Shown here: positions 7,134-15,470 of the stretch, in pieces | Numbering within the stretch: the stretch's first letter is position 1 | How the letters are laid out: each line of letters starts with the position of its first letter | Position numbers and translations under genes: made by a program | Notes under the pieces: generated by a model | Database searches by the model: none | What the model saw: the letters and a program-made list of their open reading frames with translations, nothing else | What the model was told of the DNA's origin: nothing | DNA from: Clostridiales bacterium | GTDB taxonomy: Bacteria; Bacillota; Clostridia; Saccharofermentanales; Saccharofermentanaceae | Assembly (NCBI GenBank): GCA_017545245.1 | Contig: JAFWPB010000018.1 | Span: 1-38,955 of the forward strand | Reading direction: 5' to 3' | DNA: 38,955 bases

Positions 7134-9620
7134 ATGAGAATCGTATTGAAAAATTCTTTGAAAAACATTTTCGGAAAACCTTTCCGCACATTGCTCATTT
7201 TCTTTTCTATCTTTGCGTGCTGCTTCTGCGGATGCCTTTGCTTCGATATCGGAAGCACGATTGAACAACTGGCTTCTTCCATCGTCGGTATGACTACCAC
7301 GGCGGACCTCATGGTGACGGGCGGCGGAATGGATCTTTCGGATATCGAGACTGTCCTTCCGGAATCTGAGATCCTTACGATCAGTATGAAGCAGGAAACG
7401 GTCTATATGAAGATCGAAAACGAATACAACTATGTCACGACCAGAGACCTGGGCATTTGCGGACTTGATCCGGCGCAGGCGGTGAAACTCGGGATGACAG
7501 ACATCACACCCATCAAAGATGGTGAGGTGCTGCTGGCAAGTGCTTTTGCAGAAAAAGCGGGATACAAGACCGGTGACAAAATCACGGTGCATGACCTGGC
7601 AGAAAATGAAGTGGAGCTGACCATCGCGGGGCTGATTTCGAAGAATACCAAAAACGTCCTTTTGATTGGTGATCGGGCCGTCGTAAATCCGGCAATCGCC
7701 GAGGTCCTTTCATGTGGCGTGAAGAAGACTGCGCTCGTACAGATCGATCTTAAAGACAATAGTCTGATCGAGAAGGCGGAGGCGGCGATTAAGGAAAAAT
7801 ACCCGGATGCAGCGGTGTCGAAGATGGTGCTTTCGGAGCAGGAGCAGGAGACGCTCGACGAGCTGAAAGCATTCCTGTATCTGATTTTTGCGATCATGTT
7901 CCTGCTGGTGATTTTTGTGACGGCGTCGATCAGTAACCGTATCGTCAGCGAGAGAATGTCTTTTGTCGGTACGCTTCGAAGCCTCGGTATGAGTTCAAGA
8001 AGAACCGGCCGCATCCTGATCCTGGAAAATGTTCTTTACGCGCTTCTTGGAAGCATCCCGGCAACGCTGCTGTACCTTGCGGTCCGTGAGATGCTCCTGA
8101 GTTCGATGTTCACATTGGAAACGAGCGGCGGGGAGACGATGCAGGTGACGATTCCAACAATGTCGCCAATGCTTCCTGTGGGCATCATCCTGGGCGCACT
8201 TCTGATCGAGTGCCTGATCCCGCTTCGTGCTATTCTAAAAGCACTGAAGACGTCCATTCGCGACATCATTTTCGATAACCGTGATACGGAATATCGTTTC
8301 AGCCGGGGACTTACGATTGCCGGTCTGGTCTGCCTGGGTATTTCCGTAGTGACATTCTTCCTGCGTTCCAATATTCTGGGCGCAACCGCATGCCTTCTGT
8401 TTACAGTGGTTGCATTGGCGCTTTTGTTCCCGATGATCCTGCGCTTTGTGACTTCTGTTGTTTCAGCCATCGCAGCAAAGATTGGAAGTGCGAGCTGGTC
8501 TTTAGCTTCGGCCGAAACCATCTCCCGCAAAAGCACTGTCGGAAGCGGCGTATTGCTTGCTACTGCAGCGGCGATGTGTGTGATCGTTTTCTCGATTGCA
8601 GGTGCGATGTCTGAATCCATGAGTGAAGTAAACTTCAACTGCGACGCAGTCATCACGTGCTCGAAAGCCGGGAAGTATTACTCCTACGTTGACCGCCTTG
8701 AAGGCGTAACAGAGACCGAGCGGGTCTATAGTCTTCTCGATGATGTATTGATTGAAAAGAACGGCGATGCGAAAAACGAAGAGACAGTGACAACACGAGC
8801 AACACTCTATGGTTTTCCGGAAGGTGGTTATCATCTCTATAAAGGCTACGAGATGCTTCCTTCCAAGATTGAGTCTGGTACGGTCGTGCTCGACAGCCGT
8901 TACGCGAAGGCGAACGGATATAAAGAAGGAGATTCGATTGAGATCACAATCCATCCGAACGGACTTGTCCCGGTTACAAGAACGTACAGTATTGCAAATA
9001 TCGTTAAGACCTCACCACTGGAAGGTGGAGAAGCGGTGGTCTTCTTTTCTGAAGAAGAGTTCATCACTCTTTTCAAAGATAAGCCGTATTACATCCTGAT
9101 CAACTGCGCGAATCCGGAAAAACTTGTCTGGACGATCCGGACATACGGCCAGGGCACATTCTCCTCTGTGAACACTTATCAGGAAGAAGTGGAGAGTGCG
9201 AAAGAATCGGCATCCCAGTTGACGCTCATTCTGGGCATCATCATCGTTGTGGCAATTACTATGACCTGTATCGGTACGATCAGCAACCAGCTCATCGGTT
9301 TCACTGGAAGAAAGAAGGAATGTGCCGTTATGCTTTCGACCGCAATGAGCAAAAAGAAACTGTCCGGCATCCTCTTTAAGGAGGTTCTGATTACCTCAAT
9401 CGTATCGGCTGGTATCGGAGTATTCATCGGTCATCTTCTGACTCACGTCATCGGAGATGCGATCGACAACACGGCAAGCATCGGCCTCGTGATCAAGGCG
9501 GACGCAGGAAAGACATTGCTGTTCTTCCTGCTGCTGATGGTAGTCTTCACGGCGACAGTGCTTTTCCCTATTCGAAGCTTAAGAAAAATGAAGATCGCTG
9601 AGCAGATCAAGTACGAATAA
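7134..9620 (+). CDS. FtsX/MacB-type ABC transporter permease
   Basis: An 828-residue membrane protein with two FtsX-like permease halves. The first has a membrane helix near 15-40, a large extracytoplasmic domain (about 45-240) and three further helices; the second repeats this plan and ends with three helices before the C-terminus. The start is ATG 7134, with GAGG at 7122-7125. It is followed 29 nt later by its ATPase. This type of permease works in export, in mechanotransmission, or in sensing and removing antimicrobial peptides (Bce/Vex-like); the subtype cannot be fixed by eye. The linked lipoprotein peptidase and the LytTR/GHKL two-component genes suggest a peptide as substrate or signal. 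Confidence 0.88.
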   Translation: MRIVLKNSLKNIFGKPFRTLLIFFSIFACCFCGCLCFDIGSTIEQLASSIVGMTTTADLMVTGGGMDLSDIETVLPESEILTISMKQETVYMKIENEYNYVTTRDLGICGLDPAQAVKLGMTDITPIKDGEVLLASAFAEKAGYKTGDKITVHDLAENEVELTIAGLISKNTKNVLLIGDRAVVNPAIAEVLSCGVKKTALVQIDLKDNSLIEKAEAAIKEKYPDAAVSKMVLSEQEQETLDELKAFLYLIFAIMFLLVIFVTASISNRIVSERMSFVGTLRSLGMSSRRTGRILILENVLYALLGSIPATLLYLAVREMLLSSMFTLETSGGETMQVTIPTMSPMLPVGIILGALLIECLIPLRAILKALKTSIRDIIFDNRDTEYRFSRGLTIAGLVCLGISVVTFFLRSNILGATACLLFTVVALALLFPMILRFVTSVVSAIAAKIGSASWSLASAETISRKSTVGSGVLLATAAAMCVIVFSIAGAMSESMSEVNFNCDAVITCSKAGKYYSYVDRLEGVTETERVYSLLDDVLIEKNGDAKNEETVTTRATLYGFPEGGYHLYKGYEMLPSKIESGTVVLDSRYAKANGYKEGDSIEITIHPNGLVPVTRTYSIANIVKTSPLEGGEAVVFFSEEEFITLFKDKPYYILINCANPEKLVWTIRTYGQGTFSSVNTYQEEVESAKESASQLTLILGIIIVVAITMTCIGTISNQLIGFTGRKKECAVMLSTAMSKKKLSGILFKEVLITSIVSAGIGVFIGHLLTHVIGDAIDNTASIGLVIKADAGKTLLFFLLLMVVFTATVLFPIRSLRKMKIAEQIKYE

Positions 9621-9649
9621 AAAAGAAAACCTAAACGGAGGACAATCAA

Positions 9650-10324
9650 ATGAATACGATCATCGAAGTCAATAATGTAAGCAAATATTTCGGTAAAGGC
9701 ACGAACATCAACCAGGTGCTTGATCACACGTGCATGTATGTCGCAGAGGGGGAGTTCGTCTCGCTTATGGGCGCATCGGGTTCAGGTAAATCCACACTGC
9801 TTTATCTGATCGGCGGACTCGACAGAAGCTTCGACGGCAACATCTCCCTGTGCGGCGAGAACATCAGTGAGCTGAGTGACGGCAAGCTTTCAAAGCTTCG
9901 TCTCGGTAACATCGGGTTCATCTTCCAGTTCTATAACCTCGTCATGAACCTTAACGTTGAGGATAATATTCTTCTGCCATTGACCATGAACGGACACAAA
10001 AAGCCGGAGCTCAAGAGAGAACTCGATGAGATCCTCGAGATCACAGGTCTGACCGAAAAGCGGCACGCCATGCCGGCGAAGCTTTCCGGTGGTCAGCAGC
10101 AGCGTGTTGCCATTGCCCGTGCGGTCCTTGGCAACCCGAAAGTGATCCTCGCTGATGAACCGACAGGTAATCTTGACTCGAGATCAACACGCGAAATCAT
10201 GGAGCTTTTTGCCCGTTTGAACGAGGAAAAAGGCATGACGATCCTTCAGGTCACTCACTCTGAAGAGTGCGCCTCGTATGGCACAAGAATCGTCATGCTC
10301 GATAATGGAAAGACCGTCGGATAA
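9650..10324 (+). CDS. ABC transporter ATP-binding protein (LolD/MacB type)
   Basis: A 224-residue ATPase that powers the preceding permease. All motifs are intact: Walker A GASGSGKST (41-49), Q-loop Gln93, signature LSGGQQQR (145-152), Walker B VILADEP (165-171) and switch His203. The sequence after the Q-loop (FYNLVMNLNVEDNI) is typical of the LolD/MacB/BceA group. ATG 9650 follows a GGAGG near 9637. The response regulator begins 43 nt downstream in the same operon. Confidence 0.95.
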   Translation: MNTIIEVNNVSKYFGKGTNINQVLDHTCMYVAEGEFVSLMGASGSGKSTLLYLIGGLDRSFDGNISLCGENISELSDGKLSKLRLGNIGFIFQFYNLVMNLNVEDNILLPLTMNGHKKPELKRELDEILEITGLTEKRHAMPAKLSGGQQQRVAIARAVLGNPKVILADEPTGNLDSRSTREIMELFARLNEEKGMTILQVTHSEECASYGTRIVMLDNGKTVG

Positions 10325-10367
10325 GTGATACACTTAAAACGATAAGTACTTTTGGGGAGGAGTAGCG

Positions 10368-11078
10368 ATGCGGATTGCCGTAGTAGATGACGAGAGAGTG
10401 TTCCGGCAGCAGATTGCCGATATGATTTCTTCGCTCTATGGACGGGAAAACGTAAGCTGCTTTCTTTTTTCGGACGGCCGTGAGCTTGTCAGAAGTTTCG
10501 AAAATGACTTCAAGCTGGATGCGATTTTTCTTGATATCGAGATGAAAGAACTTGACGGCATGAGCACGGCGAAGGTCATCCGTGAGTATTCGAAAGATAT
10601 CCCGATCATCTTTTTGACGAGCCATACTGAACTTGCGATGGAGGGATACGAGGTTGACGCGTTCCGCTTTCTGGGAAAACCCATCGATGTAAATAAACTT
10701 CGCCAGACGCTGAAAGATCTCGAGAAGAAACTCAAGGTGGAGGAGAAGATCGTTCTCCGGAAAGACGGCGAAGACCTGATCTTTCCAATCTCTTCACTGG
10801 TATATGCAGAAGCTTCGAATAACTCAGTAAGGTTTGTCTTCACTAACTCGACGGTGGAACAGCGCATGAAGTTTTCTGAAGCGATGGAGAAGATCGATGC
10901 AATCGAATCCGGGTTTACCAAGATCCATCGTTCGTATTATATCAATCTCGCGCATGTGGTAAAAATGGGTGCAACAGAGGTGTTTCTCGATAACGACGAG
11001 GTGCTTCCGATCGCGCGCGGCATGGCTGCAGAGGCAAAGAAACAACTCTTCGATTTTATAAGGAGCAATGGTCGATAA
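10368..11078 (+). CDS. LytTR-family response regulator
   Basis: A 236-residue AgrA/VirR-type regulator. The receiver domain (1-120) has the acidic pair Asp7-Asp8, phospho-acceptor Asp56 (FLDIEM) and the conserved Lys in FLGKPID. A LytTR DNA-binding domain fills about 130-232 (FTKIHRSYYINLAHV). GGGGAGGAG precedes ATG 10368 closely. The partner kinase overlaps its stop codon by one base, so the two are translationally coupled. Family members bind direct repeats about 21 bp apart; such repeats stand in front of this operon at 5020-5053, so autoregulation is plausible. Confidence 0.95.
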   Translation: MRIAVVDDERVFRQQIADMISSLYGRENVSCFLFSDGRELVRSFENDFKLDAIFLDIEMKELDGMSTAKVIREYSKDIPIIFLTSHTELAMEGYEVDAFRFLGKPIDVNKLRQTLKDLEKKLKVEEKIVLRKDGEDLIFPISSLVYAEASNNSVRFVFTNSTVEQRMKFSEAMEKIDAIESGFTKIHRSYYINLAHVVKMGATEVFLDNDEVLPIARGMAAEAKKQLFDFIRSNGR

Positions 11079-12502
11079 TGTGGTTAAAAGCAATCTACAT
11101 CATGCTCCCGATTATTTTCTCGGCGCCGTTGACGGTGTACTTTTTTGACGGCGTCCTGAAATACCATTTTACAAACCGTAAAGCGACGTATACCGCGTCC
11201 TGGATTTTTTCTTTTCTAGCCGCACTCTTTACCGTGTTCCTTTGTTTTGACAGAAGCGGAGGGTTGATGCTTCAGCCCAGCTATGATCTGGTGGAAGTCA
11301 TAAAGGTGGTCTTTGTGCTGATCCTGATGCTTATCAACATGAAGTGCAAACTATGGAAAAAGCTGGTACTGACTGTGGTCGGCGATATGCTGCTGAACTC
11401 TTTTGCAGAGATATTCTCAACGATCCGTGAACTCATCTTTCTGTCACTTGATCTGAAAATTGCGACGAACCGAGAGGTGGTGTATCTGCTCCTCGAGATA
11501 CTCTCGCTACTGATCGAGGCAGTGCTTTTCGTATGTCTGGACAAGATGCGGAGAAAAAAAGACGATTCGCCGCTTCCTATCCATGTGATCCTCGAGATCC
11601 TTTTGGTGGACCTGGCTTTTACGATCCTTTTTATAATGCAGACAGAGTCTTATCTTTCCGCCGGGATGGATGTGCTGGATTACGCGAGGATCGGCATAAG
11701 TCAGAAAACAGGCTTGATCCTGTCGATGCTGCTTTCGCTGTCGGCATTTGTCATTCTGTTTTATATCCGGGTCTCTCAAAAAGAACGCGATTCGCTCAAG
11801 GACATCAACCGTATCAACGAGGAATTGGTTTCTTCACAGATGCGCTTCTACGAGGCTACCGTTAAGGCCGATACCGAGATCCGCGCACTCCGCCACGACA
11901 TGAAAAACCACGTGCAGGTCCTGACGCTCCTTCTCGGCAATCAGGAGTATGACCAGATGCGTGACTATCTTCAGGAGATGTCTACAAATTTGCAAAGTAC
12001 CGATATTTCCGCGCACACCGGTGATGTGATCGCAGACGCCATTCTCTCTGCCAAAAGCACTGAGGCCATGAAACGTGGTATTTCTCTTGTTACAAATGGT
12101 GTGATTTCGGGGATTTCCATCACGCCGCAGGATATGTGCAAGATGCTTGCGAATCTACTGGATAATGCGATCGAGGCCGCATCCGACGAGCGCATAACGG
12201 ATCTTGGTGAGGAGTTTAAAAAGATCGTAGTCGATTTCAAGAAAACGGAAAAGTTTTTCATGATCAGTGTCACCAACCCTTGCGCTGAGATGGTGAACAT
12301 GCTGGAAGACGAAGCAGCCACAGGTGAGCGCACATTCAAGACGATCCGCACAAGTAAGAAAGACCGTCAACACCACGGCTTTGGACTTATGAATATCCAG
12401 AGTGCTGCTGAAAACTACGATGGCGAATTCTCCGCGACATGTGAAGAGAAGCCGTACGGCTATGAATTCCGCGCCGAAATCGTATTTCCTGTAGAAAAGT
12501 AA
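11078..12502 (+). CDS. GHKL-type sensor histidine kinase
   Basis: A 474-residue membrane kinase of the AgrC/ComD type, partner of the preceding regulator. About six membrane helices fill residues 1-232, without a large extracellular domain. A dimerisation helix follows with the phospho-acceptor His273 (LRHDMKNHVQ). The GHKL ATPase domain has N-box NLLDNAIEAA (Asn363) and G-box GFGLMNI (434-440). In this family the membrane part usually senses a peptide directly. It is the last gene of the M13-ABC-LytTR operon; ATG 11078 shares its A with the stop codon of the regulator. An A/T-rich hairpin at about 12529-12550 may end the transcript. Confidence 0.93.
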   Translation: MWLKAIYIMLPIIFSAPLTVYFFDGVLKYHFTNRKATYTASWIFSFLAALFTVFLCFDRSGGLMLQPSYDLVEVIKVVFVLILMLINMKCKLWKKLVLTVVGDMLLNSFAEIFSTIRELIFLSLDLKIATNREVVYLLLEILSLLIEAVLFVCLDKMRRKKDDSPLPIHVILEILLVDLAFTILFIMQTESYLSAGMDVLDYARIGISQKTGLILSMLLSLSAFVILFYIRVSQKERDSLKDINRINEELVSSQMRFYEATVKADTEIRALRHDMKNHVQVLTLLLGNQEYDQMRDYLQEMSTNLQSTDISAHTGDVIADAILSAKSTEAMKRGISLVTNGVISGISITPQDMCKMLANLLDNAIEAASDERITDLGEEFKKIVVDFKKTEKFFMISVTNPCAEMVNMLEDEAATGERTFKTIRTSKKDRQHHGFGLMNIQSAAENYDGEFSATCEEKPYGYEFRAEIVFPVEK

Positions 12503-12548
12503 AGTAGATTGGCTTCTAAAGTTGCGCACGAAAATCAAAGATTTTTCA

Positions 12549-12561
12549 TGCATTTTTCACA
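12549..12561 (+). promoter_or_regulatory. Single TGCA-type element matching the LytTR-like repeats
   Basis: TGCATTTTTCACA starts 64 bp before the -10 box at 12613, exactly the position of the distal repeat in the two neighbouring promoters (5020 and 13918). At the proximal position (12570) the match is lost and a palindrome is present instead. Confidence 0.35.
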
Positions 12562-12568
12562 GTTATTT

Positions 12569-12589
12569 TTATCTAACTAGGTTAGATAA
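12569..12589 (+). promoter_or_regulatory. 21-bp palindrome upstream of the DUF5067-like lipoprotein, possible operator
   Basis: TTATCTAAC (12569-12577) and GTTAGATAA (12581-12589) are perfect 9-bp arms around TAG. The site lies over the -35 zone of the promoter at 12610-12618. The binding protein is unknown. The half-site letters recall the GTTAG/CTAAC boxes of the feo promoter but in the opposite arrangement. Confidence 0.5.
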
Positions 12590-12609
12590 GAGCTGCCTTC
12601 AATTTGTTG

Positions 12610-12618
12610 TGCTATTAT
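12610..12618 (+). promoter_or_regulatory. Extended -10 promoter of the DUF5067-like lipoprotein gene
   Basis: TGCTATTAT is a TGn-extended -10 located 30 nt before the start codon. No consensus -35 is visible. Confidence 0.5.
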
Positions 12619-12647
12619 ATAGGGACGCAAAGAAGGAGGATTCAAGT

Positions 12648-13775
12648 ATGAAACACAACAAATTGCTGAAAGTGGTCTGCACCGGTATGACAAGTGCTCT
12701 TATGCTGACTTCGTTTACCGCATGCAGCGACAAGAAAGAAGAAACTACAACTGAGGCTACTACTGCTGAGGAGACAACTACTGCAGAAGAAACGACAACT
12801 GCAGCAGAAAGCGAAACATCTGCCGAGTCTGAGACAACTGCTGAAGAGACAACTGAATCGACAACAGAAGAAACAACTGCTGCAGCAAGTGCTTTTACAT
12901 TGCCTGAAACATTCACATTTGACGGTAAGTTCGATGTAAAGGTCGTCGGCTATGAGTACTGGGACACCGGTGATAAGTACGACTACGACCTCGTGAACGT
13001 CTACTACGATTTCACATGTAAGAACGACGACGTTAAGAAGATCGCTCAGGTTTACTGGAAGGCTACACAGAACGGCGAAGAGCTGAAGGAGGACCCGAGC
13101 TCCAACTCCACATTCAGTGACATGGATCACAACGACGATATCTGGCTCTTCTTCCAGAACGGCGTTACATACAGAAGCGTGGTTCAATTTGCCTGCGCTA
13201 AGGGCGGCAAGGATCTGATCACAGTCAGCGTCGGCGATTCCAACGATAACATGCAGAGCTTCGACATCGACCCGACATGGGAGATGCCGGACATCCGTCA
13301 CGAGGATTTCGAGCTCGCTAAGATCGACAAGCCGGCCTTCGGTCCGGGCAACCTGCCGGAGGGTACAAGGGCTGACGGTCGTTTCGACATCAAGATCAAC
13401 GGCGTCACAGGTATTTTCACAGGTACAGATCTCGACCGTGATTCCAAGATCGTGGAGCACAAGGTCGTTGGTATTTCGTTTACTGTAACTAACCACACAG
13501 GTAGAGAAGATAGCCCGTTCATGATCGCAATGAACAACTGTTATGTTTTCCAGGATGGCGTGACGCTGAAGCACGTCGGTTCCGGTAAGGGTTCCGAGGA
13601 CGAGGGCAAGACACAGAAGGATCTGCCGCTCTACCAGAAGATCGCTGACGGTGAGACAGTTACATATACAGCGTACTTCAAGCTCCGTTCTGACAGCCCG
13701 ATCGAGGTCGTCTTCAAGGAGTCTTTCAAGCTCGATACATTCGCTGACATGGTTTACGATGTGAACGCACAGTAA
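12648..13775 (+). CDS. Lipoprotein with duplicated DUF5067-like domain
   Basis: A 375-residue lipoprotein: signal peptide, lipidation Cys26 (FTAC), then a Thr/Glu/Ala/Ser-rich linker to about residue 82. Two related beta-rich domains follow, about 88-205 and 240-375, each opening with a motif of the type DGKFDVKVVG or DGRFDIKING. This matches the DUF5067 / immunoglobulin-like lipoproteins of Gram-positive bacteria, whose function is unknown. The start is ATG 12648, with AAGGAGGA at 12634-12640. The coding region leans strongly to ACA for Thr, AAG for Lys and GAC for Asp, unlike its neighbours, which suggests high expression. It is a single gene between two operons that carry LytTR genes and shares part of their promoter layout. 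Confidence 0.8.
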   Translation: MKHNKLLKVVCTGMTSALMLTSFTACSDKKEETTTEATTAEETTTAEETTTAAESETSAESETTAEETTESTTEETTAAASAFTLPETFTFDGKFDVKVVGYEYWDTGDKYDYDLVNVYYDFTCKNDDVKKIAQVYWKATQNGEELKEDPSSNSTFSDMDHNDDIWLFFQNGVTYRSVVQFACAKGGKDLITVSVGDSNDNMQSFDIDPTWEMPDIRHEDFELAKIDKPAFGPGNLPEGTRADGRFDIKINGVTGIFTGTDLDRDSKIVEHKVVGISFTVTNHTGREDSPFMIAMNNCYVFQDGVTLKHVGSGKGSEDEGKTQKDLPLYQKIADGETVTYTAYFKLRSDSPIEVVFKESFKLDTFADMVYDVNAQ

Positions 13776-13811
13776 TTCCTCTGCGTTCTATTTAAAAAGA
13801 AACGGCGTTTC

Positions 13812-13892
13812 AAGGGAGTCATCTCCGCGGCCGATGTCCTTGCTTTCACTTTGCGAAGACGGGGACGAGGTTGCAGGAATGGCTCCTTTTTT
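13812..13892 (+). terminator. Long imperfect hairpin terminator after the lipoprotein gene
   Basis: AAGGGAGTCAT (from 13812) can pair, with wobble and mismatches, with ATGGCTCCTT (to 13888), and further pairing continues inward (GTCC with GGAC) for an arm of over 30 nt. A run of six or seven T ends at 13892. This is much longer than an ordinary intrinsic terminator. Confidence 0.55.
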
Positions 13893-13917
13893 ATGCGTCG
13901 GAAAGAAATTCACGAAC

Positions 13918-13950
13918 TGCAACTTGTACATCCCGGATTGCATCTTGTAC
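13918..13950 (+). promoter_or_regulatory. Direct repeat with 21-bp period upstream of the hydrolase/LytTR operon
   Basis: TGCAACTTGTAC (13918-13929) and TGCATCTTGTAC (13939-13950) match at 11 of 12 positions and start 21 bp apart. They begin 64 and 43 bp before the -10 at 13982, exactly as the repeats at 5020 and 5041 do before 5084. This fits a LytTR dimer site placed to activate the promoter. The stand-alone LytTR gene of this operon and the response regulator at 10368 are both candidate binders. Confidence 0.55.
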
Positions 13951-13978
13951 CGATTTGCCGACTCGGCCCTTTTTGCTT

Positions 13979-13987
13979 TGCTATAGT
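13979..13987 (+). promoter_or_regulatory. Extended -10 promoter of the hydrolase-LytTR-DUF3021 operon
   Basis: TGCTATAGT gives a TGn-extended -10 with no good -35 at 17 bp. The leader would be about 30 nt, ending in AAGGAG at 14008-14013. Confidence 0.55.
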
Positions 13988-14023
13988 GAACTCAACAAGG
14001 CAAAAGCAAGGAGAAATTCAAAA

Positions 14024-14992
14024 ATGAAAACACAGAAATCAATCATTAGAAAAATCATTATCGCAGGATGCGTTATCTTCACATTGGCTCTCGGCGGCTC
14101 GATCGTAGTTGGCGGTATTATCTCAGACAAGATCCTGCATCAGAATAAAGGAAAAGATACACACGACAACAGCATCAAGCAGATTGAAAAGTGGGGATAC
14201 GATCTGGACGGTTTCAACAGCAGGTTCCAAGGTACAGAGATCAGCGCGAAAGCAGAAGACGGAAATGTTGTACCGGCTACCTTCTTTGACAGCGAAAGCG
14301 AGAAGTGTGTGGTTCTGGTACATGGTGCAGGTGGAGACCGCGTCAGCACATATCCACTGGCAGAACAGTATCTCGAAAGAGGCTACGATGTCATCGCAAT
14401 CGACCAGCGTGGCAGTGGCAAGAATCCAGACGATCGGGTAACATTCGGTATCCATGAAGCCCTCGATGTTGAAGCTATGGTCAGCTATGCAAGAGAAGAA
14501 CTCCATGAGGGTGAAGTTATTGTTCACGGACAGTCCATGGGCGCACAGACAACAGTAATCTATGCCGCCAACGTGAAGAAGAACAGCAGTGCTTGTGCAG
14601 ATGCAGTCATCGCAGACAGCCCTGTCCCGGGTATGGAACTGATCCTTCGTGAGATGTTTGCTGACAGCGATGACGAGGACAAGAAGAATTCACTTCTGAA
14701 CAATTATCTCATCGGAACAAGCAAGACTTTCATGAAGATCTTCAACAAAGTAGATTATGATGATGCCGACACGATCGCAGTGGCAAAGGATATCGAGATC
14801 CCAACCATGATCATCGTGTCTGACAAAGACGAAGTTTGTCTTCCCAAGTACGTAGAGATGGTTTATGATAATATGACTTGTGAGAAACGCGCGATCGCAC
14901 ATTTCAACAGTGCGCATATTGAGGGGGTTATCGACGATCCGGAAGCATACATGAAGAGCGTGGAATCTTTTCTGGAAACAGTCGAAAAGTAA
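14024..14992 (+). CDS. Membrane-anchored alpha/beta hydrolase
   Basis: A 322-residue serine hydrolase with one N-terminal membrane helix (about 9-32), so the enzyme domain probably lies outside the cell. Catalytic elements: oxyanion-hole motif HGAGG (100-104), nucleophile elbow GQSMG with Ser171, acid in SDKD (Asp267 or Asp269) and His298 (SAHIEG). The layout fits the alpha/beta hydrolases often annotated as DUF1749-like or BAAT/prolyl-oligopeptidase-like; the substrate is unknown. ATG 14024 has AAGGAG 10 nt upstream. The LytTR gene starts 6 nt after the stop, so hydrolase, regulator and DUF3021 protein form one operon. Confidence 0.85.
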   Translation: MKTQKSIIRKIIIAGCVIFTLALGGSIVVGGIISDKILHQNKGKDTHDNSIKQIEKWGYDLDGFNSRFQGTEISAKAEDGNVVPATFFDSESEKCVVLVHGAGGDRVSTYPLAEQYLERGYDVIAIDQRGSGKNPDDRVTFGIHEALDVEAMVSYAREELHEGEVIVHGQSMGAQTTVIYAANVKKNSSACADAVIADSPVPGMELILREMFADSDDEDKKNSLLNNYLIGTSKTFMKIFNKVDYDDADTIAVAKDIEIPTMIIVSDKDEVCLPKYVEMVYDNMTCEKRAIAHFNSAHIEGVIDDPEAYMKSVESFLETVEK

Positions 14993-14998
14993 GTAAAA

Positions 14999-15469
14999 AT
15001 GAAACTGAATTTGTACGAAGATAAGAAGAATATAAATGAACACGTGGACGTATATTATGCAAATATGCGTCCCGTGATCCGTCAGATCATCGACTCAGTA
15101 AACAAAGACCGGCCGGTTCTTCAAGGACGGCCTGCGGACGAGGACCTCGATGATGGTGAAGAACTGATCCTGGATCCTTCGGAGATCTACTATCTCGACC
15201 ACATCGAGAGAAAGCTCTTCGCGTATACGAAAGACGGCGTATTCCGCGTCATGAATACGCTCGCTTCCTGCGAAGAAATGCTCTGGACCTACGGCTTCGT
15301 CAGGGTCTCGAAATCCAACCTGATTAACATCTACAAGATCCGTCAGCTCAAGCCGGACCTCAACATGAAGGTTTACGCCTCCTTTGACAACGGCGAGCGG
15401 ATCTGCGTGAACCGAAGCTACAAGAAAAGCTTCAACGACTATCTTCAGAAAATGAGGGGGATCATGTGA
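14999..15469 (+). CDS. Stand-alone LytTR DNA-binding regulator
   Basis: A 156-residue protein with a LytTR DNA-binding domain at about 55-150 (DPSEIYYLDHIERKLFAY, FVRVSKSNLINIYKI) and no receiver domain. The N-terminal 50 residues are specific. Such LytTR proteins are commonly encoded with a DUF3021 membrane protein, as here, and the membrane partner is thought to control their activity. The ribosome site of ATG 14999 is poor (AAGTAAGT) and the start lies 6 nt after the previous stop, which points to translational coupling. The 21-bp-period repeats at 13918-13950 are a plausible target. Confidence 0.9.
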   Translation: MKLNLYEDKKNINEHVDVYYANMRPVIRQIIDSVNKDRPVLQGRPADEDLDDGEELILDPSEIYYLDHIERKLFAYTKDGVFRVMNTLASCEEMLWTYGFVRVSKSNLINIYKIRQLKPDLNMKVYASFDNGERICVNRSYKKSFNDYLQKMRGIM

Positions 15470-15470
15470 G

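Noticed and set aside
12642..13574. Minus-strand frame of 310 codons antisense to the lipoprotein
   Set aside because: It mirrors the low-complexity Thr/Glu linker as Val/Cys/Ser runs and has no initiation site, so it is a shadow of the biased codon use.
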